Source: an uncultured Bacteroidales bacterium | GTDB lineage: Bacteria > Bacteroidota > Bacteroidia > Bacteroidales > Muribaculaceae | Assembly (NCBI GenBank): GCA_902786725.1 | Contig: CADADP010000002.1 | Span: 37,891-101,890, forward strand | Length of the DNA stretch: 64,000 nt | Direction of reading: 5' to 3' | Translations under genes and position numbers: made by a program | Shown here: positions 45,072 to 54,371 of the stretch, one piece after another | Layout of the letters: each line of letters begins with the position of its first letter | How positions within the stretch are numbered: position 1 is the stretch's first letter | Notes under the pieces: generated by a model | Database searches by the model: none | What the model was told of the DNA's origin: nothing | Seen by the model: the letters and a program-made list of their open reading frames with translations, nothing else

Positions 45072-46520
45072 ATGCAGTTCAATTCACTGGAATACGTCAT
45101 TTTCCTGCCGGTAGTGTTCTTGCTCTACTGGTTTGTGTTCAAGCGGCATAAGTGGCAAAACGTGTTTCTGCTTGCCGCCAGCTACCTGTTCTATGGGTGG
45201 TGGGACTGGCGTTTCCTGCTTCTGATAGCGTTCACATCGGTTTTCAGCTTCGCCTGCGGAATACTGATTGAGAACTATAAGGGCAACCGCAAGCGCCAAA
45301 AAGCGGTGAACGCGCTGAACATTGTGGTGAACCTGGCCATACTGGGCGTGTTCAAGTACTTCAACTTCTTTGTGGGCAACTTGGTGGAGTTGCTGGCCCG
45401 GTTCGGCATCTCACTCGACGCGCCCACGGTGAAAATCATCTTGCCTGTGGGCATCAGTTTCTACACGTTCCAGGCACTGAGTTACACCATCGACATTTAC
45501 AAGGAGAAAATCAGCGCCTCACGCAATATCATCACCTATGCCACCTACATAGCGTTTTTTCCGCAACTGGTGGCCGGTCCCATTGAGCGCGCGGGTAACC
45601 TGCTGCCACAGTTCGGCAGTAAGCGTGTTTTCAACTATGAGCAGGCTGTGGATGGTTGCCGGCAACTGCTTTGGGGCTTCTTTAAGAAGATAGTAATTGC
45701 CGATAACTGCGCGGTGGCCGTGGATATGGTGTGGAACGGCTACACCACATATTCCGGCATTAATCTGGTGGTGGAGGGGTTGTTTCTCTATTCCATTCAA
45801 ATCTATTGCGACTTCTCGGGCTACAGCGACATCGCTATCGGGACAGCCAAGCTGTTTGGCATAAACCTGATGCGCAACTTCAACAACCCCTATTTTGCCC
45901 GAAGCATTCCCGAGTTCTGGCGGCGATGGCACATATCGCTCACCACATGGCTACGCGACTATATCTATTTTCCGCTGGGCGGAAGCCGCTGCCCCAAGCC
46001 ACGCATAGTGCTCAACACCATAGTGGTATTCCTCGTGAATGGTTTGTGGCACGGTGCCGACTGGACATTTCTCGCATTTGGACTATATCACGGGCTTATT
46101 ATCACCGTGTTCATAATTTTCGGTATCAAGAGCAAGTATCCCACCGATGTGGCTCAAGGGCGGTTACTGCCATCGCTCAGAGAGTTGGGAATGATGCTAC
46201 TCACGTTTGCGCTGGTGTGCATAGGGCGCATTCCGTTCCGCGCGCCCAGTCTTGCCGAAGCGGCATCATTCACATCACAACTGTTCACGGCGCCATTCTT
46301 CCAGCTCCAGCACCCGCGCAACGCCATCGCCATAGTGTTTGCGGTGATTTTGCTGGTTATTGAATGGGTTCAGCGCGACAAGCAACACGCGCTCCAATTT
46401 GCCGGCCGGGGAGTGGTGGCGCGCTCGGTGGTGGCGCGTTACGCCATTTATGCCGCCTTGTTCCTGTGCATAGTGTGGTACTCAAGTTCGGTTCAAACAT
46501 TCATTTATTTCCAGTTCTGA
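45072..46520 (+). CDS. MBOAT-family O-acyltransferase (AlgI-like)
   Basis: This 482-residue multi-pass membrane protein is an AlgI/DltB-type MBOAT. Motifs: start QFNSLEYVIFLPVVFLLYW, LPVGISFYTFQALSYTIDIYK, IPEFWRRWHISLTTWLRDYI, FPLGGSR, and the catalytic His in VNGLWHGADWTFLAFGLYHG. Such proteins pass acetyl groups across the inner membrane for O-acetylation of exported polysaccharides. Its stop overlaps the start of an SGNH/AlgX-like partner (46518-46522), the usual two-gene arrangement. Confidence 0.93.
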   Translation: MQFNSLEYVIFLPVVFLLYWFVFKRHKWQNVFLLAASYLFYGWWDWRFLLLIAFTSVFSFACGILIENYKGNRKRQKAVNALNIVVNLAILGVFKYFNFFVGNLVELLARFGISLDAPTVKIILPVGISFYTFQALSYTIDIYKEKISASRNIITYATYIAFFPQLVAGPIERAGNLLPQFGSKRVFNYEQAVDGCRQLLWGFFKKIVIADNCAVAVDMVWNGYTTYSGINLVVEGLFLYSIQIYCDFSGYSDIAIGTAKLFGINLMRNFNNPYFARSIPEFWRRWHISLTTWLRDYIYFPLGGSRCPKPRIVLNTIVVFLVNGLWHGADWTFLAFGLYHGLIITVFIIFGIKSKYPTDVAQGRLLPSLRELGMMLLTFALVCIGRIPFRAPSLAEAASFTSQLFTAPFFQLQHPRNAIAIVFAVILLVIEWVQRDKQHALQFAGRGVVARSVVARYAIYAALFLCIVWYSSSVQTFIYFQF

Positions 46521-47545
46521 TGAAGAAGTTCCTTGTGAAAATAGCATACACCGTGTTCCCGCTGTGGGTCCTGTTTGTGGGCGCGTACTGCTACTTCATA
46601 GGGTACGTGGAGCCCAACGCCACAGGCGACCTTGCCGTGATAGGACATATGCCACTCGACAAGACCCACATTCTGTACCCCGACAAGCATAACACGCTAC
46701 CTCTATTGTCGGAGGAGATTTACGACACGGCACAGATAAGCGGCAAGTTTCACAGGGTGCTGGTGATAGGCGACTCGTTCTCTCAACGTGAAAACAACTC
46801 ATTTCATAACTATCTGGCGCACGATGGCTACAGCGTGGCCAACGTGACGCCAGCGAACCTCAACTTCTGGAACCCCATCCAGTGCGCCTACGAACTGATG
46901 AAATTCGGCATAATCGACTCCACCAGTTGCCGTACACTGATAGTGCAAAGCGGCGAACGCTACCTGCCGTCGAGATTAAAGCAGTTTAATCCTCACTCCC
47001 ACTCCACTACAGCCAAGATTAAATCGCGCCCTGTGCCCACCGACACAGTGAAAGAGCCATATCACGTGAAAAACCCGCTGATCAAGACTCGCGACCTGAT
47101 ATTCTGCCGACTTGGCATCAACACCCCAGTGAAGAAGGCCACGCTCACACGCGACTTGTTCACGTGCGACAACCCACGGCAACTACTCTTCTTCAACGAA
47201 GACATCACCTACGAGATGAGTATGCCCAACACCGCAGAGACACGCGACAAGATGGAGACACTGAAGGCCATGGCAGCCAAGAGAGGTGTGAATCTCATAT
47301 TCCTGCTTGCGCCCGACAAATACGACCTGTATCAGAGCTTTATCGCCGATAATCCCTATCCTCGCAAGACCGTCAACGAGGACTTCCGCCGAATCGTGGG
47401 GCCCGACCCCCACTTTGTGATCGGCAAGGAGTTGCTGCTTCCGCTACTGAATGCCGGAGTGAAAGATGTGTTCATCATGGACGATACCCACTGGAGTTGC
47501 GTCACGGCTGAATATGTTGCCGGAGCGATAAAGCCGCTTATCTGA
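46520..47545 (+). CDS. SGNH-like acetyltransferase partner of the MBOAT protein
   Basis: This 341-residue protein has one N-terminal membrane helix (KIAYTVFPLWVLFVGAYCYFI) and a periplasmic SGNH-type domain: VLVIGDSFSQRENNSF with the nucleophile Ser, and the late Asp/His block VFIMDDTHWSCVTAEYVAG. This is the AlgJ/AlgX plan, where the soluble partner finishes the transfer of acetyl to polysaccharide. The ATG at 46520 overlaps the MBOAT stop; a longer frame from 46364 only overlaps the MBOAT gene. The polysaccharide acceptor is unknown. Confidence 0.88.
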   Translation: MKKFLVKIAYTVFPLWVLFVGAYCYFIGYVEPNATGDLAVIGHMPLDKTHILYPDKHNTLPLLSEEIYDTAQISGKFHRVLVIGDSFSQRENNSFHNYLAHDGYSVANVTPANLNFWNPIQCAYELMKFGIIDSTSCRTLIVQSGERYLPSRLKQFNPHSHSTTAKIKSRPVPTDTVKEPYHVKNPLIKTRDLIFCRLGINTPVKKATLTRDLFTCDNPRQLLFFNEDITYEMSMPNTAETRDKMETLKAMAAKRGVNLIFLLAPDKYDLYQSFIADNPYPRKTVNEDFRRIVGPDPHFVIGKELLLPLLNAGVKDVFIMDDTHWSCVTAEYVAGAIKPLI

Positions 47546-47609
47546 ATTCGGAATTGGCTGAGAATATTCCCCGGTTTACCGCACCGCCGGACCTTCTTGC
47601 TGATAAAAT

Positions 47610-47641
47610 TTTGCCGATTAGCATGGGATTTATTATTTTTG
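47610..47641 (+). promoter_or_regulatory. Promoter of the two-component system
   Basis: TTTG (47610-47613), 20 bp, TATTTTTG (47634-47641), both perfect. Leader about 25 nt. Confidence 0.75.
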
Positions 47642-47672
47642 TGTATCGTAAAGAAAAGAATAATTATCAAAA

Positions 47673-48833
47673 ATGACACTGAGAATCAAGAGCCATAAGA
47701 ACGGTGAATTCTGGGTATATTTCCTGGTGTGGCTATTCATGTTCGCCTCTCCACTGTTCAGCCTCACGGCGCACGCATCGATGGATAACAATGTGGTGTT
47801 CTACTGGGCCGACATATTCCACATCTGGATATCGCTGTGTTTTTTCCTCGCCGCTTTCTTAATACACAATTTCCTGCTAACACCTATGCTCTTCAAGCGG
47901 GAGAACTGGAAGGGCTACTTGGCGGCTACGCTGGTGCTGATATGCGCATTCCAGACCTACCAGTGCTCGCACAAGCCTGCCGACATGCCACCTCCGGCCG
48001 AATTCAGACAGATGGCCTCGCCAAGCTCCGCCGCCGACAATGATAAAGACATGTTTCAGCGACCACCCATGCCACCCAACATGCAACCACCGGCAGGCAA
48101 GGGCCTCATGCCGGTGCGACCACCGATGGACGCCCACGACATTATGGCGTTTACAATCCTGATTCTGATGCTTGGACTGAACTTGGGCGTTAAGTACTTC
48201 TTCTTGTCGCTCAAGCGTCGCGAAGAACTGGAAACACTGGAAAAGACGCGGCTGGAGCAGCAGCTTGAGTACCTTAAATACCAGATTAATCCGCACTTTT
48301 TCATGAACACGCTCAACAACATACACGCTCTGGTCGATGTCAACCCGGAGCAGGCCAAGATGTCGATTCTGAAACTGTCCAAACTGATGCGCTACATGCT
48401 CTACGACAGCAACAACGGCTCGGTGACGCTCGAAAAGGAACTCGCCTTCTTGCGCAACTACGTGGAACTGATGAAAATGCGCTATTCCGAGAAAGTGCAT
48501 ATCGATGTCCAAATTCCCACCGATGAGTCGAGCCGCCTGGTGCCACCGCTACTGTTTATCTCATTTGTGGAAAACGCATTCAAGCATGGCGTGAGCTACG
48601 TTAAGGACTCCCGTATTAAGATTAGCGTTGAGCCGGGCGAAGACTCGGTGAAATTCTACTGCGGCAACACCAAGGCCGGCACGCTCAACGAGCAACCTGG
48701 CGGAATAGGATTGGAGAACAGTCGCAAGCGACTGGACCTAATCTACAGAACCGACTACACGCTCACCGTGGCCGACAGCGAAGACACCTACGAAGTGACA
48801 CTTATTATACCCTACATAGAAAAAGAGCAATAA
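47673..48833 (+). CDS. LytS-type sensor histidine kinase with Met/Pro-rich loop
   Basis: This 386-residue inner-membrane sensor has four predicted helices (about 11-31, 50-69, 80-97, 158-178) and a His_kinase domain with His208 in YLKYQINPHFFMNTLNNIH, the N-box ISFVENAFKHG and the G-box GGIGLENSRKRLDLIY. The loop between helices 3 and 4 (residues 98-157) should face the periplasm and is rich in Met and Pro (Met105, 114, 127, 133, 137, 146, 152) with Cys98 and His100. Met-rich periplasmic loops often bind Cu(I) or Ag(I), so a metal signal is possible. It is paired with the LytTR regulator 22 bp downstream. Confidence 0.92.
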   Translation: MTLRIKSHKNGEFWVYFLVWLFMFASPLFSLTAHASMDNNVVFYWADIFHIWISLCFFLAAFLIHNFLLTPMLFKRENWKGYLAATLVLICAFQTYQCSHKPADMPPPAEFRQMASPSSAADNDKDMFQRPPMPPNMQPPAGKGLMPVRPPMDAHDIMAFTILILMLGLNLGVKYFFLSLKRREELETLEKTRLEQQLEYLKYQINPHFFMNTLNNIHALVDVNPEQAKMSILKLSKLMRYMLYDSNNGSVTLEKELAFLRNYVELMKMRYSEKVHIDVQIPTDESSRLVPPLLFISFVENAFKHGVSYVKDSRIKISVEPGEDSVKFYCGNTKAGTLNEQPGGIGLENSRKRLDLIYRTDYTLTVADSEDTYEVTLIIPYIEKEQ

Positions 48834-48855
48834 CTGATAAACAGCATTTTACACC

Positions 48856-49578
48856 ATGATTAGATGTATCGCAATAGATGACGAGCCACTGGCTCTGCAA
48901 CAGATTTCAAAATACATCAGCGAGATACCCGACCTGGAACTGGTGAGGGCCTGCCAGAGCGCCGTGGAGGCTCGCCAGGTTCTTAGCAATGGCGATGTGG
49001 ACGCGATGTTTGTGGATATTAATATGCCCGACCTAAACGGGCTGGACTTCGTTAAGTCGCTTGAACAGCCACCGATGGTGGTGTTCACCACGGCATACTC
49101 AGAATATGCCGTGGAGGGCTACAAGGTGGATGCTGTGGATTACCTGCTCAAGCCATTCGGCATGGAGGAAATGAAAAAGACCGCCGATAAGCTCCGCAAA
49201 CAGTACGACCTGCTCAATGCGGCACAAGTGAGTGGCGTGGACGACGACAACGCAATCTACATCAAGACCGATTACAAGATAGTGCGCATTGAGATAAGCA
49301 ACATCAAGTATGTGGAGGCGATGAGCGAATATCTGCGCATCTACACCTACGACTCGCCCAAGGCCATAGTGGCATTGCTGAGCATGAAAAAAATGGACGA
49401 GCACCTGCGCAACCACAAGTTTATGCGCATACACCGCAGCTACATCATCAACCTGCGCCGCATCAAGGAGGTGAACCGCAATCACGTCTCGCTCGATGCC
49501 GACACCTCGCTCCCCATAGGCGACATGTACAAAGACACCTTCAACGCCTACATAGCGTCGAAATTCCTAAGCAAGTAA
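48856..49578 (+). CDS. LytTR-family response regulator
   Basis: This 240-residue protein has a receiver domain (IRCIAIDDEPLALQQI, phospho-acceptor Asp in VDAMFVDINMPDLNGLDF, conserved Lys in YLLKPF) and a LytTR DNA-binding domain (IYIKTDYKIVRIEISNIKYV, FMRIHRSYIINLRRI, LPIGDMYKD). It should be phosphorylated by the kinase encoded just upstream and act on direct-repeat targets that I cannot locate by eye. Such pairs in Bacteroidetes often control envelope or transport genes. Confidence 0.95.
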   Translation: MIRCIAIDDEPLALQQISKYISEIPDLELVRACQSAVEARQVLSNGDVDAMFVDINMPDLNGLDFVKSLEQPPMVVFTTAYSEYAVEGYKVDAVDYLLKPFGMEEMKKTADKLRKQYDLLNAAQVSGVDDDNAIYIKTDYKIVRIEISNIKYVEAMSEYLRIYTYDSPKAIVALLSMKKMDEHLRNHKFMRIHRSYIINLRRIKEVNRNHVSLDADTSLPIGDMYKDTFNAYIASKFLSK

Positions 49579-49626
49579 CAGACACAACATTAGATACACA
49601 GAATCTTGTGTTTCGGGCGGTAACCA

Positions 49627-49658
49627 TTTGATTTATTGCCCGGAAAATATTATATTTG
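49627..49658 (+). promoter_or_regulatory. Promoter of the nucleoside kinase operon
   Basis: TTTG (49627-49630), 20 bp, TATATTTG (49651-49658), both perfect. Leader about 35 nt. Confidence 0.75.
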
Positions 49659-49699
49659 CATAAAATTAGACATAAACGCAACCCCGAAAAAGTGAGCCA

Positions 49700-51370
49700 A
49701 TGGAAGATTTGAAAATATACTGCAAGAACACGCAGGAATACATCGATGTGGATGGTGGCGAAAGTTTGCTGTCGGTATTCGGCACGCTCAAGGCCAGAAT
49801 CGGCCATGACGCCATCTGCGCCAAGGTTAATAACGTGACCGAAGACCTGAGTACACGCATCTACAAGCCGATGCACGTGGAGTTTATGAGTTTCCTCTCG
49901 CCCGAGGGCTTCCGCGTGTATATCAACTCTCTGTGCATGATACTCTACAAGGCCATTCACGATCTGTATCCCGGCCGACGACTGAAGATATCGCACTCCA
50001 TCTCTAATGGTTACTACTGCATCTTCAAGCACGAAAAAGAGCCGATTTCGGCCGATGAGATAAGCGCCATCAAAGCGCAAATGCGCAAGATTGTGGACGC
50101 CGACCTGCCGTTTGTCAGGCGCGAGCGACTTACCGCCGACGTGAAAGAGATGATGAGCCAGCAAGGTATGCCCGACAAGGTTCGCCTGCTCAACACATCG
50201 CACAGCCTCTACACCTCATACTACAAGTTGGGCGACGTCATCGACAGTTATTACGGCCCGCTGGCCCCTTCCACAGGCTACATCACCACCTTTGACTTGG
50301 TTTCGTACAATAACGCAATGCTGTTGCTGGGCCCCAACAAGAAGTCGCCATGCGAGCCATGCAAGCCGGTGAAGATGAAGAAGATGTTCAAAGCGTTTAC
50401 CGACTACGTGGACTTCAACTGCATAGTGAGCATCTGCGATGTGGGCGAGCTTAACGAAGCCATTAAAGGTCACAATGTTCCACTGATGATTAACGTGGCC
50501 GAAGCGCTTCACAACAAGATGTTTGCCAAGATAGCCGACGACATAGCCGCGCGCTACAAGAAAGGTGGCGCTCGCGTGATACTGCTGGCCGGGCCGTCGT
50601 CGAGCGGCAAGACCACCAGTGCCATGCGCCTGTCTATTCAGCTTATCACTGACTACATCGTGCCTAAGATGATTTCGCTCGACAACTATTTCGTGGACCG
50701 CAAGCACACTCCGCTCGACGAGGACGGCGACCTGGACTACGAATCGCTCTACGCACTGGACCTGAAGCAACTCAACCAGGACCTGAAGGATTTGCTGGCG
50801 GGCAAAGAGGTGAAAATGCCTACTTACAATTTTGTCACCGGCGAACGCGAATACAGCGGCGAGACGTTGAAACTGAACGAGGGCGAGGTACTGCTGCTCG
50901 AAGGCATTCACGGACTCAACCCCGAACTTACGAAGCAAATACCGGAAGAGCTGAAATATCGCATCTACGTTTCGGCGCTAACCACGCTCAACATCGACGA
51001 CCACAACTGGATACCGACGAGCGACAACCGACTTCTGCGCCGCATTGTCCGCGACACAAAATACCGCAAAATCTCGGCTCAAGAGACCATTTCGCGCTGG
51101 GGTAAAGTGAGACGCGGCGAAGAAAAGTGGATATTCCCTTATCAGGAGAACGCCGATGCCATGTTCAACTCGTCGCTGATATTTGAGCTCGCGGTGATGA
51201 AGAATCAAGCCGAGCGTGTATTGAGACAGATACCGGTGAACGTTCCCGAATATAGCGAGGCCAACCGCCTGCTACGCTTCCTTGAGCACTTTGAGCCACT
51301 TAACGAGGACGAGATTCCGAGCACCAGCCTGCTACGCGAATTCCTGGGTGGTGGCATTTTCCAATATTAA
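49700..51370 (+). CDS. TGS-domain nucleoside (uridine) kinase
   Basis: This 556-residue protein joins an N-terminal TGS-like domain and a ThrRS-editing-like domain (about 1-230, IYCKNTQEYIDVDGGESLLS and LNTSHSLYTSYYKLGDV) to a C-terminal P-loop kinase of the uridine kinase/phosphoribulokinase type with Walker A ILLAGPSSSGKTTSAMRL and MISLDNYFVDR. This fusion is common in Bacteroidetes and Clostridia and is usually annotated nucleoside or uridine kinase; it may salvage pyrimidine nucleosides. It leads a run of four closely spaced genes (32, 7 and 22 bp gaps). Confidence 0.9.
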   Translation: MEDLKIYCKNTQEYIDVDGGESLLSVFGTLKARIGHDAICAKVNNVTEDLSTRIYKPMHVEFMSFLSPEGFRVYINSLCMILYKAIHDLYPGRRLKISHSISNGYYCIFKHEKEPISADEISAIKAQMRKIVDADLPFVRRERLTADVKEMMSQQGMPDKVRLLNTSHSLYTSYYKLGDVIDSYYGPLAPSTGYITTFDLVSYNNAMLLLGPNKKSPCEPCKPVKMKKMFKAFTDYVDFNCIVSICDVGELNEAIKGHNVPLMINVAEALHNKMFAKIADDIAARYKKGGARVILLAGPSSSGKTTSAMRLSIQLITDYIVPKMISLDNYFVDRKHTPLDEDGDLDYESLYALDLKQLNQDLKDLLAGKEVKMPTYNFVTGEREYSGETLKLNEGEVLLLEGIHGLNPELTKQIPEELKYRIYVSALTTLNIDDHNWIPTSDNRLLRRIVRDTKYRKISAQETISRWGKVRRGEEKWIFPYQENADAMFNSSLIFELAVMKNQAERVLRQIPVNVPEYSEANRLLRFLEHFEPLNEDEIPSTSLLREFLGGGIFQY

Positions 51371-51402
51371 ACAAGCACAACCAACCGATAACTTAACAAA
51401 AT

Positions 51403-52893
51403 ATGCTAAGAAAAATCAGAATTGCACTGGCTGCGATATCTCTGCTACTGATAACGCTACTGATGCTGGATTTCAGCGGGACTCTCGTGGCCTGGCTGGG
51501 CTGGATTGCGAAACTGCAGTTTGTACCGGCGTTGCTGGCAGCGAACCTTGCCGTGGTATTGGGACTGGTGATCGCCACACTGCTACTGGGACGCATCTAC
51601 TGCTCGGTGCTGTGTCCGTTAGGAATCATGCAGGACGTGATATCATGGATAGCCGGCAAACGCAAAAAGAACCGCTTCACCTACTCAAATGAGAAGAAAG
51701 TGTGGCGCTACGTGTTCCTGGTCCTGTTTATAGGGTCGATAATACTGGGCGTGGGCGCAGTGGTTGCGCTACTCGACCCCTACGGCACCTACGGCCTGAT
51801 AGTGAACAACTTGTTGCAGCCCTTGTACCTATGGGGCAACAATGCGCTGGCCGCGATAGCCGAGCATTACGAGAGTTACGCATTCTATGGAGTGGACGTG
51901 TGGCTCAAGAGTGGCGTGGCGCTGGCCGTGGCCGTGGCGCTACTGGCGCTGGTGGGCATTCTGGCATGGCGAGGCGGGCGCACCTACTGCAACACCATCT
52001 GCCCGGTGGGCACGGTGCTGGGCTACTTGTCCAAGTTTTCGCTGTTTAAAGTCAGAATGGATGCCGACAAGTGCAAGTCGTGTAGCCTGTGCGCGCACAA
52101 CTGCAAGGCCTCGTGTATCGACATCGAGAATCACCAGATAGACTATAGCCGATGCGTTACTTGCGGCAACTGTCTGGATAAGTGCAACTTTGGTTCTCTG
52201 AGCTACTCTCCGGCCAAGCGCAAGGGCAAAACCGCCAAGGATGCGAAGCCGCAACCCGAAGCCGACAAGGCACGACGGGCAGTGCTTCTGGGCGGAGCCA
52301 TCGTGGCCGCCGACGCCGCAATGGCGCAGATGAGCAAAAAAGTGGATGGCGGCTTGGCCGCCATCGTGGACAAGAAAACTCCCAAGCGACACACGCCCAT
52401 AACCCCTCCAGGCTCACTAAGCGCGCGCAATATGGCCAGTCACTGCACAGCGTGCCAACTCTGCGTGGCTCAGTGCCCCAATGGAGTGCTACGCCCGTCG
52501 CACGACCTGAAGACGCTGTTACAGCCCACGATGAGTTATGAGCATGGCTATTGTCGCCCTGAGTGCACCCGATGCTCCGAGGTGTGCCCGGCCGGAGCCA
52601 TAAAGCCCATAACCAAGGCCGAAAAGAGTGCTATCCAGATGGGGCACGCCGTGTGGATTAAGGAAAATTGTCTGCCGGCGTTCAACGGCACTTCGTGCGG
52701 CAACTGCGCTCGGCACTGCCCCAGCGGAGCCATCCAGATGGTACCGCTCGATGAGAACGATGAAAATTCGGCCATGGTACCGGTAGTGAACACTGAGCGC
52801 TGCACCGGTTGCGGCGCATGCGAGAACTTGTGCCCGTCGCGCCCGTTCTCAGCGATATATGTTGAAGGTCATGAGCAACACAGAATAATCTAA
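51403..52893 (+). CDS. NapH/RnfB-like membrane polyferredoxin
   Basis: This 496-residue protein has about five N-terminal helices and then many Cys clusters. Two membrane-edge motifs (YCSVLCPLGIMQD and YCNTICPVGTVLG) are typical of NapH/NosR/RdxA membrane Fe-S proteins. Following them are ferredoxin motifs CKSCSLCAHNCKASC, CVTCGNCLDKC, CTACQLCVAQCPNGVL, CRPECTRCSEVCPAGAI, CGNCARHCPSGAI and CTGCGACENLCPSRPF: several [4Fe-4S] clusters in series. A second hydrophobic stretch (AVLLGGAIVAADAAMA) lies mid-protein. It probably moves electrons from quinol or a cytoplasmic donor across or along the inner membrane to the Fe-S reductase encoded 7 bp downstream. Confidence 0.85.
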   Translation: MLRKIRIALAAISLLLITLLMLDFSGTLVAWLGWIAKLQFVPALLAANLAVVLGLVIATLLLGRIYCSVLCPLGIMQDVISWIAGKRKKNRFTYSNEKKVWRYVFLVLFIGSIILGVGAVVALLDPYGTYGLIVNNLLQPLYLWGNNALAAIAEHYESYAFYGVDVWLKSGVALAVAVALLALVGILAWRGGRTYCNTICPVGTVLGYLSKFSLFKVRMDADKCKSCSLCAHNCKASCIDIENHQIDYSRCVTCGNCLDKCNFGSLSYSPAKRKGKTAKDAKPQPEADKARRAVLLGGAIVAADAAMAQMSKKVDGGLAAIVDKKTPKRHTPITPPGSLSARNMASHCTACQLCVAQCPNGVLRPSHDLKTLLQPTMSYEHGYCRPECTRCSEVCPAGAIKPITKAEKSAIQMGHAVWIKENCLPAFNGTSCGNCARHCPSGAIQMVPLDENDENSAMVPVVNTERCTGCGACENLCPSRPFSAIYVEGHEQHRII

Positions 52894-52900
52894 AAAGTCA

Positions 52901-54349
52901 ATGGAAACAAAAAAAGATAAAAGTCTCAGCGACTTGATGAGAAACAGGCTTAGCCGCCGCACGTTCCTCAAGTCGATAGGAATAGGTGCCGCCGCTGCTA
53001 CCGTGCCCACCGTAGTGGGATGCGCAAGCAAAGATAAAGCCGCCGGTGAGCAAGAGCCACCCACCGGCCAGATGACCTACCGCACAAATCCCAAAACGGG
53101 CGAGAAGGTGTCGCTACTGGGCTACGGCATGATGCGGTTGCCCACCCTGGAGTCGAATGCCAGCGCACGCGAAGATGGTGATGCCGAGATTGACCAAGAG
53201 ATGGTGAATCGCCAGGTGGATTACGCCATAGAGCACGGTGTTAACTACTTCGACACATCGCCGGCCTACTGCAAGGGCCGGTCGGAGCACTGCACAGGCA
53301 TCGCGCTGAGCCGTCACCCACGCGACAAGTTCTTTATCGCCACCAAACTATCAAATTTCAGCCCCGACACATGGAGCCATGAAGCGGGAGTGGAAATGTT
53401 CCAGAACTCACTCAAGGAACTTCAGGTGGAATATATCGACTACATGCTGCTGCACGGCATTGGCATGGGCGAGGACGGCATGGCCACCTACAGGTCGCGC
53501 TACGTGGACAACGGCATACTCGACTACCTGCTGGAGCAGCGCGAAAAGGGGCTGATTCGCAACTTGGGCTTCTCGTATCACGGCGACATCGCGGTGTTCG
53601 ACTATCTGCTGTCGCAACACGACAAGTATCACTGGGACTTTGTGCAGATAGAACTTAATTACCTCGACTGGAAACACGCCAAGGAAATCAACGAGCGTAA
53701 CACCAACGCCGAGTACCTCTATGGCGAACTGCTTAAGCGCAACATTCCGGCGGTGATTATGGAACCGCTACTCGGCGGCAGGCTCAGCAAGCTGCCCGAC
53801 CCGCTGGTGAAGCGCCTTAAGAGTCGCGACAAGGATAGTTCGGTGGCATCGTGGGCGTTCCGCTACGCGGGCACTTACCCAAACGTGCTGACTGTGCTCA
53901 GCGGGATGACGTTTATGGAGCACCTAAAAGACAACCTGCTGACCTACAGCCCACTGAAACCACTCAGCGACGAGGAGATGAAATTCTTGGAGCAAATAGC
54001 CACCGACATGGTTAGCTACAACACCATTCCGTGCAACGACTGCAAGTACTGCATGCCTTGCCCATACGGGATTGACATCCCCGCAATATTTGTTCACTAC
54101 AACAAGTGCCTGAGCGAGGGAAACGTGTCGCTCGACACTGCAGGCGCTGAATATCAGAAGCAGCGGCGCGCGTTCTTGGTGGGGTATGACCGTAGTGTGC
54201 CCAAACTGCGACAGGCCGACCACTGTGTGGGCTGCGGACACTGCGAGCCACATTGCCCACAACGCATCCGCATTCCGCAGGAGCTCTATCGCATAAGTCG
54301 CTTTGTGGAAAATCTGAAGCAGGAGAAGAACGAGGGCACCGACGCATAA
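52901..54349 (+). CDS. Tat-exported lipoprotein aldo/keto reductase with ferredoxin motifs
   Basis: This 482-residue protein starts with a twin-arginine signal (SRRTFLK, residues 18-24) that ends in a lipobox (VVGC, Cys41), so it should be folded, exported by Tat and lipid-anchored. The middle is an aldo/keto reductase barrel (LLGYGMMRLPTLE, GVNYFDTSPAYCKGRSE with the catalytic Asp/Tyr, FFIATKLSNF, GLIRNLGFSYHG). The C-terminus has Cys motifs CNDCKYCMPCPYGIDIPAIF and CVGCGHCEPHCPQRIRIPQEL for [4Fe-4S] clusters. Unlike cytoplasmic NADPH enzymes it likely takes electrons from Fe-S partners; the polyferredoxin gene lies 7 bp upstream. The substrate is unknown. Confidence 0.88.
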   Translation: METKKDKSLSDLMRNRLSRRTFLKSIGIGAAAATVPTVVGCASKDKAAGEQEPPTGQMTYRTNPKTGEKVSLLGYGMMRLPTLESNASAREDGDAEIDQEMVNRQVDYAIEHGVNYFDTSPAYCKGRSEHCTGIALSRHPRDKFFIATKLSNFSPDTWSHEAGVEMFQNSLKELQVEYIDYMLLHGIGMGEDGMATYRSRYVDNGILDYLLEQREKGLIRNLGFSYHGDIAVFDYLLSQHDKYHWDFVQIELNYLDWKHAKEINERNTNAEYLYGELLKRNIPAVIMEPLLGGRLSKLPDPLVKRLKSRDKDSSVASWAFRYAGTYPNVLTVLSGMTFMEHLKDNLLTYSPLKPLSDEEMKFLEQIATDMVSYNTIPCNDCKYCMPCPYGIDIPAIFVHYNKCLSEGNVSLDTAGAEYQKQRRAFLVGYDRSVPKLRQADHCVGCGHCEPHCPQRIRIPQELYRISRFVENLKQEKNEGTDA

Positions 54350-54371
54350 GAAGCGAGCAAGACTTGTGATT

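Noticed and set aside
46364-46519. N-terminal extension of the SGNH protein
   Set aside because: The extension overlaps the MBOAT C-terminus; the ATG at 46520 overlapping the stop codon gives a clean membrane anchor.
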